A DNA stretch of 64,000 nt from Phanerochaete sordida (lineage: Eukaryota; Basidiomycota; Agaricomycetes; Polyporales; Phanerochaetaceae). The stretch covers positions 62,001-126,000 of the forward strand of contig BPQB01000071.1 of the NCBI GenBank assembly GCA_019973155.2, in the 5' to 3' direction. Positions 12,515 through 22,941 of this stretch are shown one piece after another. The position numbers and the translations under genes were made by a program. Under the pieces are notes generated by a model. That model saw only the letters and a list, made by a program, of their open reading frames with translations. It was not told the origin of the DNA and made no database searches. Position 1 is the stretch's first letter; each line of letters begins with the position of its first letter.

Positions 12515-15135
12515 TTGCTAACCGCGTACCTCAACTGCCCGTCACAACAAGTACAGCGGTCTAACATGATTCTAGATGTGGGCGAATCGGTTTCCCAAGT
12601 CAAGCCACCTTTCTTCCTCGATCGCCTACTCCCGCGCTTGCGTGAAGGACTTAATGCGGACGCGATTTTGAACACCCTATCAGACCCTCTCCCCGGCGAT
12701 ACGACTGCCGCCATCGTCAACGACCGCTGGTCTGCCTTGCGCCAAGATCCAGCAGACGACTCGCGATGGGAGCCTACAGTCTTCGAGCAACTCGATCTGG
12801 TTACGGACGCCATTCATCGTGCAACCGGTCTCCCGGACGATCAGCGCACCGTCGTCTTTCGGAGCAGCGGCTCTCACGCCCCCTCCTGCTCCGAGCGTGA
12901 CAACAGCTCTGAGCCCGACGGCTTCGCAGCAGAGCGAGGGATCCCCCATGCAGATCTCCGTTGGCACAACATCGCGACCGCAGGAGAATACAAGAAGAAG
13001 ATGACGATGGCCGACATTGACGATGTGAGTGCGCCTCCGAACCTCGATGAGCATCTCTCATGAATGCCTCATAGAACCGCAAAAAGCTCATGTGGTCCCT
13101 GAGCCACATGATGCGCGATGACGTCCGACGCCGATTCGCATTTGGATACACGATAGAGAACACAACGATGCGGCTCTGGTTTTGCAACCGATCCGAGTTC
13201 ATCGTGTCTCTTCCTTTCGATTTCATGAAGGTGTGTTCGCTGGAAACTTCATATCTCCACGTGTAGCGTATTGATTCTCCTCAGGAACGATACATACTGG
13301 TCCATTTTATCCTGAGTGTCATGTACGCCGACCCCGCTGACCTTGGGTGGGATCCGACTATAGTACGCCACCGTTGCGCGTACACGGGCACATTCTACTA
13401 CGACATCACTGTCCACCCGGAGGGGAAGGCGACCGAGGTCTACAGAACGAAGCAAGTGTTGGCCAACATCGGCGCGGAAGCTCCGCTGGGGCGCGGAACC
13501 CGCGTATGGAGGGCCGTCAAACTAGTGGACGGCCGGGAATCTGACATCGTCGTTGCAATCAAGGATTCGTGGATCGATAGCGACCGCAAACGAGAGGGTG
13601 ACATCGACCAGATGATCAAGGCTTCCGCACCCGCAGGCTCGGTTCACGCGAAGCTTTTCAAGAAATACATGCTGCGCATCGAGTGCTACGGCGACGTTAT
13701 CGTCAACAATGTCAAGGACGAGACCGACGCTCTTCATCGTCGCGGCGTCCCCATCCCAGCTGAGGATGGCAGGCTGACACTGTCAATCCACTCCCCGCGT
13801 GTGAAGCTGCTCAGCGTCAGGCCAGTGGTCAACGCCGTCCCAAACCTTTCGAATCAGCGGACCCTCGAAGAGCAAGAACAGGAACAGCCTATTCTCTGCT
13901 ATTCAGCCAAGACGCACCATCGTACGGTCTTCCGAGACGTAGGCAAACCTCTCCACAACGAGAAGTCACTCCAGATCGCGTTTCGGGCTCTTCGGAACCT
14001 TGTCTATCGTGAGTCCAGATCACATATTCTCGTTTCTGATGTTATGACTTCTGATTTATTATGAACAGTGCTGAAGTCGCTGCATGCTTGCGGATGGGTC
14101 CACTGCGACATCAGCTCCGGTAACATTCTCCTCGTCAACGGCGAACTGAAGTTAGGCGACTTTGAATACGCGAAGCACGAGGGCGATCAAACAGGCCACG
14201 GCGTCCGTACGGTACGTAGTACTATTGTCTACGAAAGCCGTACAAGTGCCCGCTGACTCTTTCGGAAGGGCACTCCATATTTCATGTCCACAGAAGTGGA
14301 CGGGCGCAAGTATCACTATCTTCATCATAAACGCGTCGTAGAACCCACGAAGAAGTCCAGGGCAGACAGACTAGCGCTGATGGACCCCCACCCGGCTCCC
14401 AAGCCCGCCGAAAGCACCGCTGCTCTGAAGGCCCCGGCACTAGTTGCGACCCCGCGGATGAGCGCCACGCTCAGCTTCATATACAACCCGCTACACGATC
14501 TCGAGTCCGTCTGGTGGCTTTCTCTCTGGGCCCTGGTCGCGCGGCGATACGTGCAGCAACCCGACGACGACCCTGAGCAGTTTTTCCTTGCCTGCAGGAA
14601 CCAATCGACGTTCACGTCGCTCGTCTTCTACAGCCGTGGAAACAGGTTCGAGTGCATGCGGATCCACGGGACGTTCCAGGACCACGTCAACACGCTAGCG
14701 CTCCCTGCGGTCAAGGCGGCGGCGGCGCACCTCGAGTTCATCCGGGCGACGTTGACGGAGTACTTCACCAAGGCCGAACAGGCCGTGGAGAACATCAAGT
14801 TCGCGACTGTGGCGGCCCAGCGAGACGCGGGCGGCGCGAGCTTGTATGACAGGATGTTCGACGCCCTCGACGATATCACCAAACTGATGGAGGCCGACAA
14901 GCGCGAGGTCAAGGTGCTCGACAACTCCTTCACTTTCGCCAAACGCAATAGAGACGAGCTGGAAGCTGGCACAGATCGCAACGCGTTATCTGCCGTCGAC
15001 CTCACGGGGATAACGCAGCCTATCGGTGGGCTCAGCGCACCTCAAGATGACCTGAACGACCGTCCGAAGAAGTCTCGAAAGATGGCAAACATGCCATCCA
15101 CCCCAGGTGCCGGCCCCAGCGGCAGCAATGGTTAG
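12515..15135 (+). CDS. FunK1-type protein kinase, copy 1
   Basis: Member of the fungal-specific FunK1 kinase family, expanded in mushrooms; substrates are unknown. Five exons (12515-13024, 13075-13230, 13285-14008, 14069-14211, 14269-15135) give 799 aa. The N-terminal part carries FunK1 features (RRRFAFGYTIE, LWFCNRSE, then DLGWDPTIVRH). The catalytic loop reads WVHCDISSGNILL, so the usual HRD Arg is Cys while the Asp and Asn remain. The metal-binding segment is KLGDFEYAKH in place of DFG. A second conserved block, FIYNPLHDLESVWW, follows, then a helical C-terminus ending APGAGPSGSNG. An in-frame ATG 52 codons... cannot be excluded as an alternative start, for example MILDVGES at 12566. The exon layout matches copy 2, showing tandem duplication. 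It is probably still an active kinase, but this is inference. Confidence 0.9.
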
Positions 15136-15718
15136 CGAGCTTCTCGTGCCTGCTAATCTCTCTATCGTGTACCACAAATGTTGTTAGCCTTGTCGGACTG
15201 ATGAACTTCAATGTAATACATTTCACTCACTCATCATCGTATAGTACTTCGCACCAAAGCTAAGGTGGAGTATGCAGCCCGCTTTTATTTTGTCAAGTAA
15301 CTATAGTACATCTATATGCTCTCCTTTTTGTCTGTGATCTACTGACGCAATATCAAACTCGCCACTTGAAGCTTGACTTGTGATCGCCACACACATCCCG
15401 GCGCTTGTAGGCGGACGATCGCATGCCCTAATCAAGACATGGAAGTTTGTCCTAGTCCCTCACGTCCTCCTCACACAATTTCTGATTTGCCCGGCCTCTC
15501 GCTCGGCAGGGCCAGCGAAAGCCATTGCTTTGGTGAGAGCAATGTTCTTCACCTGTCTTCAACTCTCTAAGCTGAAGGTTGAAACCGAAGGCTCCTCCCA
15601 GAACTAGGGACACGGATGACGGACCACCTGTAGCTTCCGTGACCGCACATCTAGAAACAGACTGTGCGACATCTATCAAGTCGCTTGCGATGGATGAGAA
15701 CGCTCTCTACGCACGACC
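15136..15718. other. Spacer between the two tandem FunK1 genes
   Basis: About 580 bp holding the 3' end of copy 1 and the promoter of copy 2. No TATA box as clear as that of copy 1 was seen, and no other gene. Confidence 0.5.
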
Positions 15719-18341
15719 ATGCATAGTACGAACTCTCAGCTGCTCCTGCGCGGAACCCCTCTCGCTGACTGCCCCACTTCTCGTCGTCCTTCCTATGCTC
15801 AGCGCTCTGCCCCTGGCGCGTTCAATCTAGACCAGCAACGCCCGGACGCTGTTTTTGATCTAGGGGAATCGGTCGCGCAGGTCAAACCACCCTACTTCGT
15901 CGATCATCTACTTCCCAAGCTGCGGTTTGGACTCAGCGTGAAGGCAATCTTGGATACGCTGACCCATCCTTTCCCCGGCGAAACTTCTGCAGCAATTAAT
16001 GATGACCGCTGGTCGGCCTTCCGACTGGATCCTGCTCATGACGCCAGATGGGAGCCCATAGTCTTCCGGCAACTGGACGAAATCACGGAGGTCATCCATC
16101 GCGCGACTGGACTGCCGGACGATGTACGGACCGTCATCTTTCGTAGCAGTTGCGCTCATACCCTGTCTACCTCCGAAAGGGACAACTCGTCCAGGCCCAA
16201 CGGGTTCGCCTCGCAGAGGGATGTTTCACTCAAGGATACCCACTGGCACCATATCGCAGTCGCGGGAGAATACAAGAAAAGATCCGAGGATGCATCTGAC
16301 GTTCGTACCTGCATACTTGTCACCTGCACAGAGTCCTTATTTATTTGCCGCAGAATCGCCTGAAGCTAATTTGGTCACTTAGTCGCACAATGCGCGACGA
16401 TGTTCGGCGACGGTTCGCATTCGGGTACACGATCGAGGACAGGATGATGCGTCTCTGGTTCTGTAACCGGTCTGAGGTCATCGTATCCCTTCCCTTCGAT
16501 TTCATAAGGGTGAGTTCGGTGGGATGAACTGTGTACAGTATACTGAATTCTTGCAACAGGAACGCTTCATGTTCGTGCACTTCATCCTGAGTATCACTTA
16601 CGCGGAGGAAGCGGACCTCGGCTGGGACCCTACCATCGTCCGCCACCACAACCCATACACGAAGACGTTCTTCTACGACATTACAGTCCATCCCCACAAC
16701 AAGCCTCCCGTCACGTACCGAACGAAGCAGGTGCTGGCAAATGTCGGAGCGGAGGCGCCTCTGGGCCGTGGCACTCGCGTGTGGAGAGCGAGAAGACTGG
16801 AGAACGGACAGGAGGTGGGGCAACCAGTCGCGGTGAAGGACGGCTGGGTGGACAGCGACCGAGATCGAGAGGGACACGTCCACGAACAGATCCGCGCCTC
16901 CGCTCCAGAGGGCTCGGAGGCCGCAAAGCACTTCGACGAGTACCTCTTGCACGTCGAGTGCTACGGCGACGTCCTCATCGATGGCGTCAAGGACCAAACG
17001 GACGCCCTCCATCGCCGCGGCGCTGCCCTTTCGACCGAGTATGGTAGGCTGTCGCTGCTCATACCGCGTCGCGAAGGATCCGGGTCCAAGGAGGAAAGCG
17101 AACGTATCCTGTGCTGTCCGGCCAAGACGCACCATCGCACGGTCTTCAAGGAGGTAGGAACGCCTCTGCACAATGAGAAGTCGCTGTCCGTGGTGTTCAA
17201 GGCATTGCGCAACCTGGTATACGGTGAGCCCAGTCGTTACACCCCGCCAGTCTCTTCTCAGCTGCTTGTTAGTACTCCAATCGCTCCATACGTGCCGCTG
17301 GGTCCATCGCGATATCAGCTCGGGAAATATCCTGCTCGTCAACGGCAGACTCAAGCTTACCGACGTAGAATATGCCAAGCACGAAGACAACGAGACGGTT
17401 CACGGCGTTCGTACAGTGCGTCTACTCCTGTCTCTCCTCGAAGCTCCTTCCTGAATCGACATCGAAAGGGGACGCCAAATTTCATGTCCACTGAGGTGGA
17501 CAGTCAAACATATCATCACATCCCTAGCGGCCCGTCAAATGACACAGCCAAAGCCAGTGACCCCGTCCAGGCCGCTCAGATGGACAGGTTTGCGGTGATG
17601 AGAAGGTCGGCCACGGATTCCGACGAGTCCAACACGGAGTCCATAGGCGAGCTGCCCGTCCTGAGCCCCGCAAGCACGAGGCGCCAGAAGCCGGTAGTCT
17701 CCTTCACCTACAACCCGCTCCACGATCTCGAGTCCGTCTGGTGGCTGGCCCTCTGGACCCTGATCGCGCGCAATTATCTTCGGACGAACGAGGACAAAGA
17801 CCAGGCGGCCTTCGCAGCACGCATGGCGGACCAGGCCACCCTCTCCAAGCACCTGTTCTACAAGCCGACGAACAGACTCCAGGTTATGACCGCCAACCGG
17901 TTCTTCACCAACTATGTCAATGCCCTGAGGCTCTTACTCAAAGTTAAATGGGCCGCTGTCAAACTGGACGCCTGCCGGGATGTACTGAAGACTGCTTTCG
18001 CGAGCGCAGATGCGAAGATCAGCGACATCGCGTTTGCGACCGTGGTCCCCAGGGCTCTGTACGACCAGATGTTCGATACCTTCGATCTGGTCCATCGCGG
18101 CATGAAGAAGTACAACGGCGAAGTCTACATTGCCCGCAACGTCTTCGCTCTCGGCAAGCGCGACAGGAACGAACTCGAGGCGGGGAACGATCGAAATGCG
18201 CTGTCCGCCATCGAACTAGCCCTTCCGGCATCGCCTCCTGCCAGTCCCAGCACATCCGAGGGCGAAGAGCGTCCCAGGAAGCTGAGGAAGTTGAATGAGA
18301 CCTCCGCCCCAGGTGCTGGCCCTAATGGCAGCAATGCCTAG
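15719..18341 (+). CDS. FunK1-type protein kinase, copy 2
   Basis: Tandem paralog of the gene just upstream. Five exons (15719-16300, 16354-16509, 16560-17223, 17273-17415, 17469-18341) give 805 aa. Exons 2 and 4 have exactly the same lengths as in copy 1 (156 and 143 bp). The intact catalytic loop is WVHRDISSGNILL and the metal-binding segment KLTDVEYAKH. Upstream conserved blocks are RRRFAFGYTIED, ADLGWDPTIVRH and KTHHRTVFKEVG; downstream are TPNFMSTEVD and FTYNPLHDLESVWW. The tail APGAGPNGSNA mirrors copy 1. The acceptor of exon 4 (GTTAG) is chosen because it restores VLQSLHTC, matching VLKSLHAC of copy 1. Confidence 0.9.
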
Positions 18342-18641
18342 TCGTTCGTTGGTCTATCTGTTGTACCTTAGTACGGGTCAGGTGTCGCTCGAGTTGGACC
18401 CATCAGCATAACGCATTTCCCCCCTCTGCTCGCCATCGGCTGCGCTGCTCGACAGCACCGTCCGAGTGCATCGCACCGGAGACAAGGTGGAGTATAAATG
18501 CTTTTGTTATTTCCTAAGAGTACATTCCGGCCGCGCTACAATCAATACAAGTCCGAGATCCACACTAGGCTGTGGTATGTGAATGTAATGTAACGATTAC
18601 GAGGGGGAGAGAGGATCCATCGCCGGCGCGCGCGGTGCACC

Positions 18642-20858
18642 TCACAGCTGCGGGCCAGCCGCGCGGACCGCCTCGTCGACGTCGCGCTCGTAGAGGGCAA
18701 AGGCCTTCATGAACATGCCGCCGAGCTTGCGGACCTCGCGCTCGAAGGCCTCGGTGTCCTTCCACGCGAGGCGCGGGTTGAGGAGCTCGCGGGGGACGCC
18801 CTCGATCGACGTGGGGATCTGGAGGCCGAAGGTGCCGAAGGTCTCGTACTCGGCCTTGGCGAGCTCGCCCGAGTGCACGGCGTCGACGATGCGGCGCGTG
18901 TACTTGAGCGGGCAGCGCGAGCCCGTGCCGAACTTGCCGCCCGTCCAGCCGGTGTTGATCAGCCAGCAGTCGACGTTGTGCTTCGACATGCGCTCCGCGA
19001 GCATCTCCGCGTACCGGCCCGGGTGCAGGACGATGAAGGGCGCCGAGTAGCATGTCGAGAACGTCGGGATCGGCTCGAGCACGCCGTCCTCCGTGCCGGG
19101 CGTCTTCGAGGTGTAGCCCGCCAGGAAGTGGTACTGAGCCTGCTCAGGGGTGAGCTTCGCGACAGGGGGAAGGACACCGAAGGCGTCGCAGGTGAGCATG
19201 ATGATGTTGCTGGGCTGCTGGTCGACCACGCAAGGGATCTTCGCGTTCGGGATGTACTCGATCGGGTACGCGCAGCGGGTGTTCTCCGTGATGGAGACGT
19301 CGTCGTAGTCGGACACGCGAGTCACCGGGTTGTAGACGACATTCTCGAGGATGGAACCGAAGCGGATGGCGTTGAAGATCTCGGGCTCCTTCTCGGCGGA
19401 CAGGTTGATGGTCTTGGCGTAGCAGCCACCCTCGATGTTGAAGACGCCAGTGTCCGACCAGACATGCTCGTCGTCGCCGATGAGCAAGCGGCGGGGGTCC
19501 GCAGAAAGAGTGGTCTTGCCGGTACCGGAGAGACCGAAGAACAGGGTGACATCACCGTTGTCCATTCCGACGTTCGCGGACGAGTGGAGGGAGAGCTGGC
19601 CGAACTTGACAGGTTGCAGGTAGTGCTGGAGGCGCGTGTCAGAGCGCGTAAACAGCATACGTTCACACTACTCACCATGACGGAGAAGACACCCTTCTTC
19701 ATCTCACCAGCGTACTCGGTGCCGAGGATGACCATCTCCATGCGCTTGAAGTTGATCTCCACGGAGGTCGTTGAGGACATGCCCTTGGTGAAGCGGTTCG
19801 CCGGGAACTGGCCGGCGTTGTAGATTGTGAAGTCAGGCTCGCCAAAGTTCGCGAGCTCTTCCTCGGTCGGGCGAATCAGCATGTTGTTCTATGTCAAACG
19901 TCAGATATAGCAAACTTCTGATAGGCTTTACGACTGACCATGAATAGCGCGTGGTAGGCGCGGGCGCAAATAACCCGGACCTTGATGCGGTACTTGGGAT
20001 CCCACTGGAAGGCTACCGTCAGCAATTCTGTTCTGCAAGAGGACGAGCAAAGAGTGCAGAGGCTGAAGAGGGCGTAGTGCTCTCCATTGGTAACAGCGGA
20101 AAATGCAATGTGTCGGCGAAGTGGACATCTGGATATCCGCTTCGCCACCTTGCGGTCATGAAGTGGGAGGTGTATGTGGCGCTCAAAGAGCATGGATAGC
20201 CATTTGAGCGCCACGAACAACATCGCGCGGGGACGCGCTTGGGGAAGGTGGAAACGCGTGCGGAGGGGATGTAGGCCGTCCTTGGCGGGCACGATGACGT
20301 ATAGGGACACTCACTCCTGCATAGCCGTCGAAGACATACACGTTGTCGCGAGTGTTCAGGTAGTCGATGGCACGTTCGCGGTTGATCTCAAAGGTGTCTG
20401 GGAGATTGTCAGGGTCGCGGTCAAGCGCATACAGTCGCTGGAGAACGCACGCTCATCCAGCTTGATGTTCACCGATCCCCACCAGATGTCGTCCTTGGAG
20501 GTCTCCTCGTAGACGATACGCTTGTCCTTGGGGCTGCGTCCGGTCTTCTTGCCGGAAAAGTTGATCAGCGCACCGGTGGAGGAGATGATCGCGCCTTCGT
20601 TTCGGATGGCGTCCTCGTAGAGCAGCGCGACAGGGGCATTGCGCTTGATCTGGATGCGCTCCATGTCGAAGCCAGCCTGCGAGAAGTACTCGAGCTCACG
20701 GCCGACCACTGTGCCGCACATCGTGAGCAGATCTGCGGGAGAATGTAGAAAACAGGCGGGCACGTACAGCTGTTTGTCTCGGCATCGAAGGACTGGGCAT
20801 AGTTCTTGTGGAGGATGTGAGGGGTCACGTAGGGGGTGCTTCCGTGCTGGTAGACCAT
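18642..20858 (-). CDS. PCK1: Phosphoenolpyruvate carboxykinase (ATP)
   Basis: Cytosolic gluconeogenic enzyme: oxaloacetate + ATP to PEP + ADP + CO2. Six exons (20858-20768, 20732-20451, 20397-20315, 20004-19939, 19888-19676, 19625-18642) give 572 aa. Family signatures are clear: [16 protein letters not shown] (substrate loop), [26 protein letters not shown] (P-loop), [21 protein letters not shown] and [10 protein letters not shown]. The C-terminus ends AAGPQL. The first intron as modelled is only 35 bp (GTACGT...GCAG) and reads through as ETNSYLLTMCG. Intron 3 is 310 bp, much longer than the others. The 5' flank has a TATAAAA box and a likely 5' UTR intron. No second PCK copy is present in the window. 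Confidence 0.95.
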
Positions 20859-20903
20859 GGTGCTCGGTGGTGGTGGTTTAGAGAGCTTGGAGGGCGATGT
20901 CGC

Positions 20904-21024
20904 CTGGGTTATATAGCCGTCAGTCGCATGTCATGCGCGTACAGCCCAAGTCGGATCTCGCCCGTGCAGCGACGGGTATTCCGAGGTCCGCGAGGCCGGT
21001 GAAAAATGGGAGAGGTAAATACCT
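20904..21024 (-). other. Probable 5' UTR intron of PCK1
   Basis: On the minus strand a GTATTT donor at 21024 and an ACCCAG acceptor at 20904 flank 121 bp just upstream of the ATG. This places the leader exon about 75-90 bp downstream of the TATAAAA at 21116-21122. Inference from splice signals only. Confidence 0.4.
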
Positions 21025-21115
21025 TGGTCTGGAGTGCAAGGGCGGATGAGAACCGTAGATTGAGAGGATGAGAGGGGACGAATTGGGATAAAGAAACGCG
21101 GAGGAGGAGTCGAGG

Positions 21116-21122
21116 TTTTATA
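21116..21122 (-). promoter_or_regulatory. TATA box of PCK1
   Basis: TATAAAA on the minus strand, 258 bp upstream of the ATG, a good distance if the 5' UTR intron is real. A closer TATATAA near 20908-20914 would fall inside that intron and only about 50 bp from the ATG. Confidence 0.5.
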
Positions 21123-22941
21123 CGAGGATGTAGCCCCATCCACGAGCGTTATAGCATCCAAGAAAGGAAATGGGATGTAATCACGGGACGTCTGCGAGTC
21201 TCTGCCTTCCGGTATTGTCCGTGCACGGCCCCCCGCGCGGGACGGTAGCCTATGCCTCGTCGTCGTCGACGTCCGGGGGAGAGATATCTGGCAGAGAAAG
21301 CATGCGTGTGCGGTGGTTGCAGCACATCTCACACGACAGCGAGCCCGAACCGACCAAGCGCAGGTGATCCCTCGGCCTGCCTAATCCGGACACCTAACCT
21401 CAACACCGCACCCCTCTTGCCCTCCTCATCCCACCTCGGGGCCACCTCGTATCTTCCTTCGCTGAGACAGCCTACAAATTGCGACTGTATAGCTCGCGCG
21501 CGAGCGGCGGACCCTCTCGTCTGTACGACGGCCGATATGAAGCGACCGTTCTAGCTCGCGGGCTCCCGTGGGCACCTCGCCGCACACGCTCTTCGTTCCC
21601 GGCATAGCAACAATCGGACACTGCCCGCGAGCCCAGCCCTCCTCCTCCCCAGTCTACTGGATCTTCCCGACGACGAATCGCCCGCCACCGCCTCCCATTG
21701 GCCGTTCCGCGTGCGACGCTCCGGTAAGCAGGGGCCGAGCCGCCTCAGCGGGCTCTGTACGCTTCCGGACAAATTCCTATCCCGCCATGCACCGTCCGCG
21801 CACTCAGCACTGGCACGCTCGCCCCGGATCCCCATTCCATGCTCCGTCGCTGACACCCCGGCGTGCTCGCAAGTCGCCAGGTGGACCACGTCCGCCTCCA
21901 TACCCCGTGGGGTAAGCATCGGGCAGTTCATTATACCCACGCGGACGCTGACCAGCCAATCGTGATAAAGCGATTGTCGCCCATTATAGCAATTATAAGA
22001 TAACGAGCGGCCTCTCGCAACATTCGTTGTATGTCGCATGGATCCTGCTACAGCAGAATGGAAGGAAATTGTCAAAGTAAGGCTTGCAATTCAGCCAACG
22101 AGGCCTTCTCAGACGTAGCAGCACGAACAGAGGCCAATTTGTATTCGACGCTCAAAGGGGATGAGGATCAGCCTCACCAGACTCAGCCATTCTGCCTCGT
22201 CTTCAGACATACACCGCCGTTCACCGTGCTTACGAGACCGCAGTGGCAGATGACACCAGTGTGTTGCGGGTTTGTATGTCATTGTCGCCAAGGACCCAGT
22301 GAGCCTCCGCGGTGACGAGCGCTGCGCGTCACTGTCCTGCAGCTACAACAGGTCCTCGCCGCCTGCACTTGCTTTGGAGCCCCCTCCCCGAGACCAGACA
22401 CCCATAGCTTAGCTGGGTGCTCGAGCAGAATAGGTGCTCGTCTCCGCGCCGTAGCTGCTCAAGCCCCGCCATCAGGGGTTAGCGTAGCGTCACCAACGAC
22501 ACCATACATTCACTCTCCCCACGCACCTCCCGGCTCGTCCCGCCTACACCCTGCTTTACGTTATATCTGTAATGCGCGTCGCACTACAGCAACCCTTCGC
22601 GCACCAATGGAGCACACCTCGCACGCGGACCATCCTCCTCAAGACACGACAGTCCAGTCTTGGTAACAACGAGTCCACAGTGTGACCGAGCACACAGCAG
22701 GCTGACCACTACACCCGCAGCCGACTCCAGACGAGACGCAAGACCCGGCGGGTGGCAAGCCTCTCCAGCAGCCCAAGCGTGTATTCAATTGCAAGGAGCC
22801 TACAGGGGCCCATAATCTACTCCCGACGCCTCGACCGCCCGCGGCCAATTCAGCGCTGCGACTCCGCCCGTGAATTTGGCCGCGAATTTGACTCGGACGC
22901 CGAGCGATCGCGCAGACGCGTCTCGACCGCGCCGCGCGCGA
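21123..22941. other. Intergenic region upstream of PCK1 and downstream of MED14
   Basis: Probably includes the PCK1 regulatory region. GC-rich overlapping open frames at 21551-22075 (minus) and 22031-22315 (plus) show no family or splice support. No RNA gene recognised. Confidence 0.45.

Noticed and set aside
18873..19823. 316-codon plus-strand open frame
   Set aside because: Antisense to PCK1, whose minus-strand frame carries all the conserved motifs.
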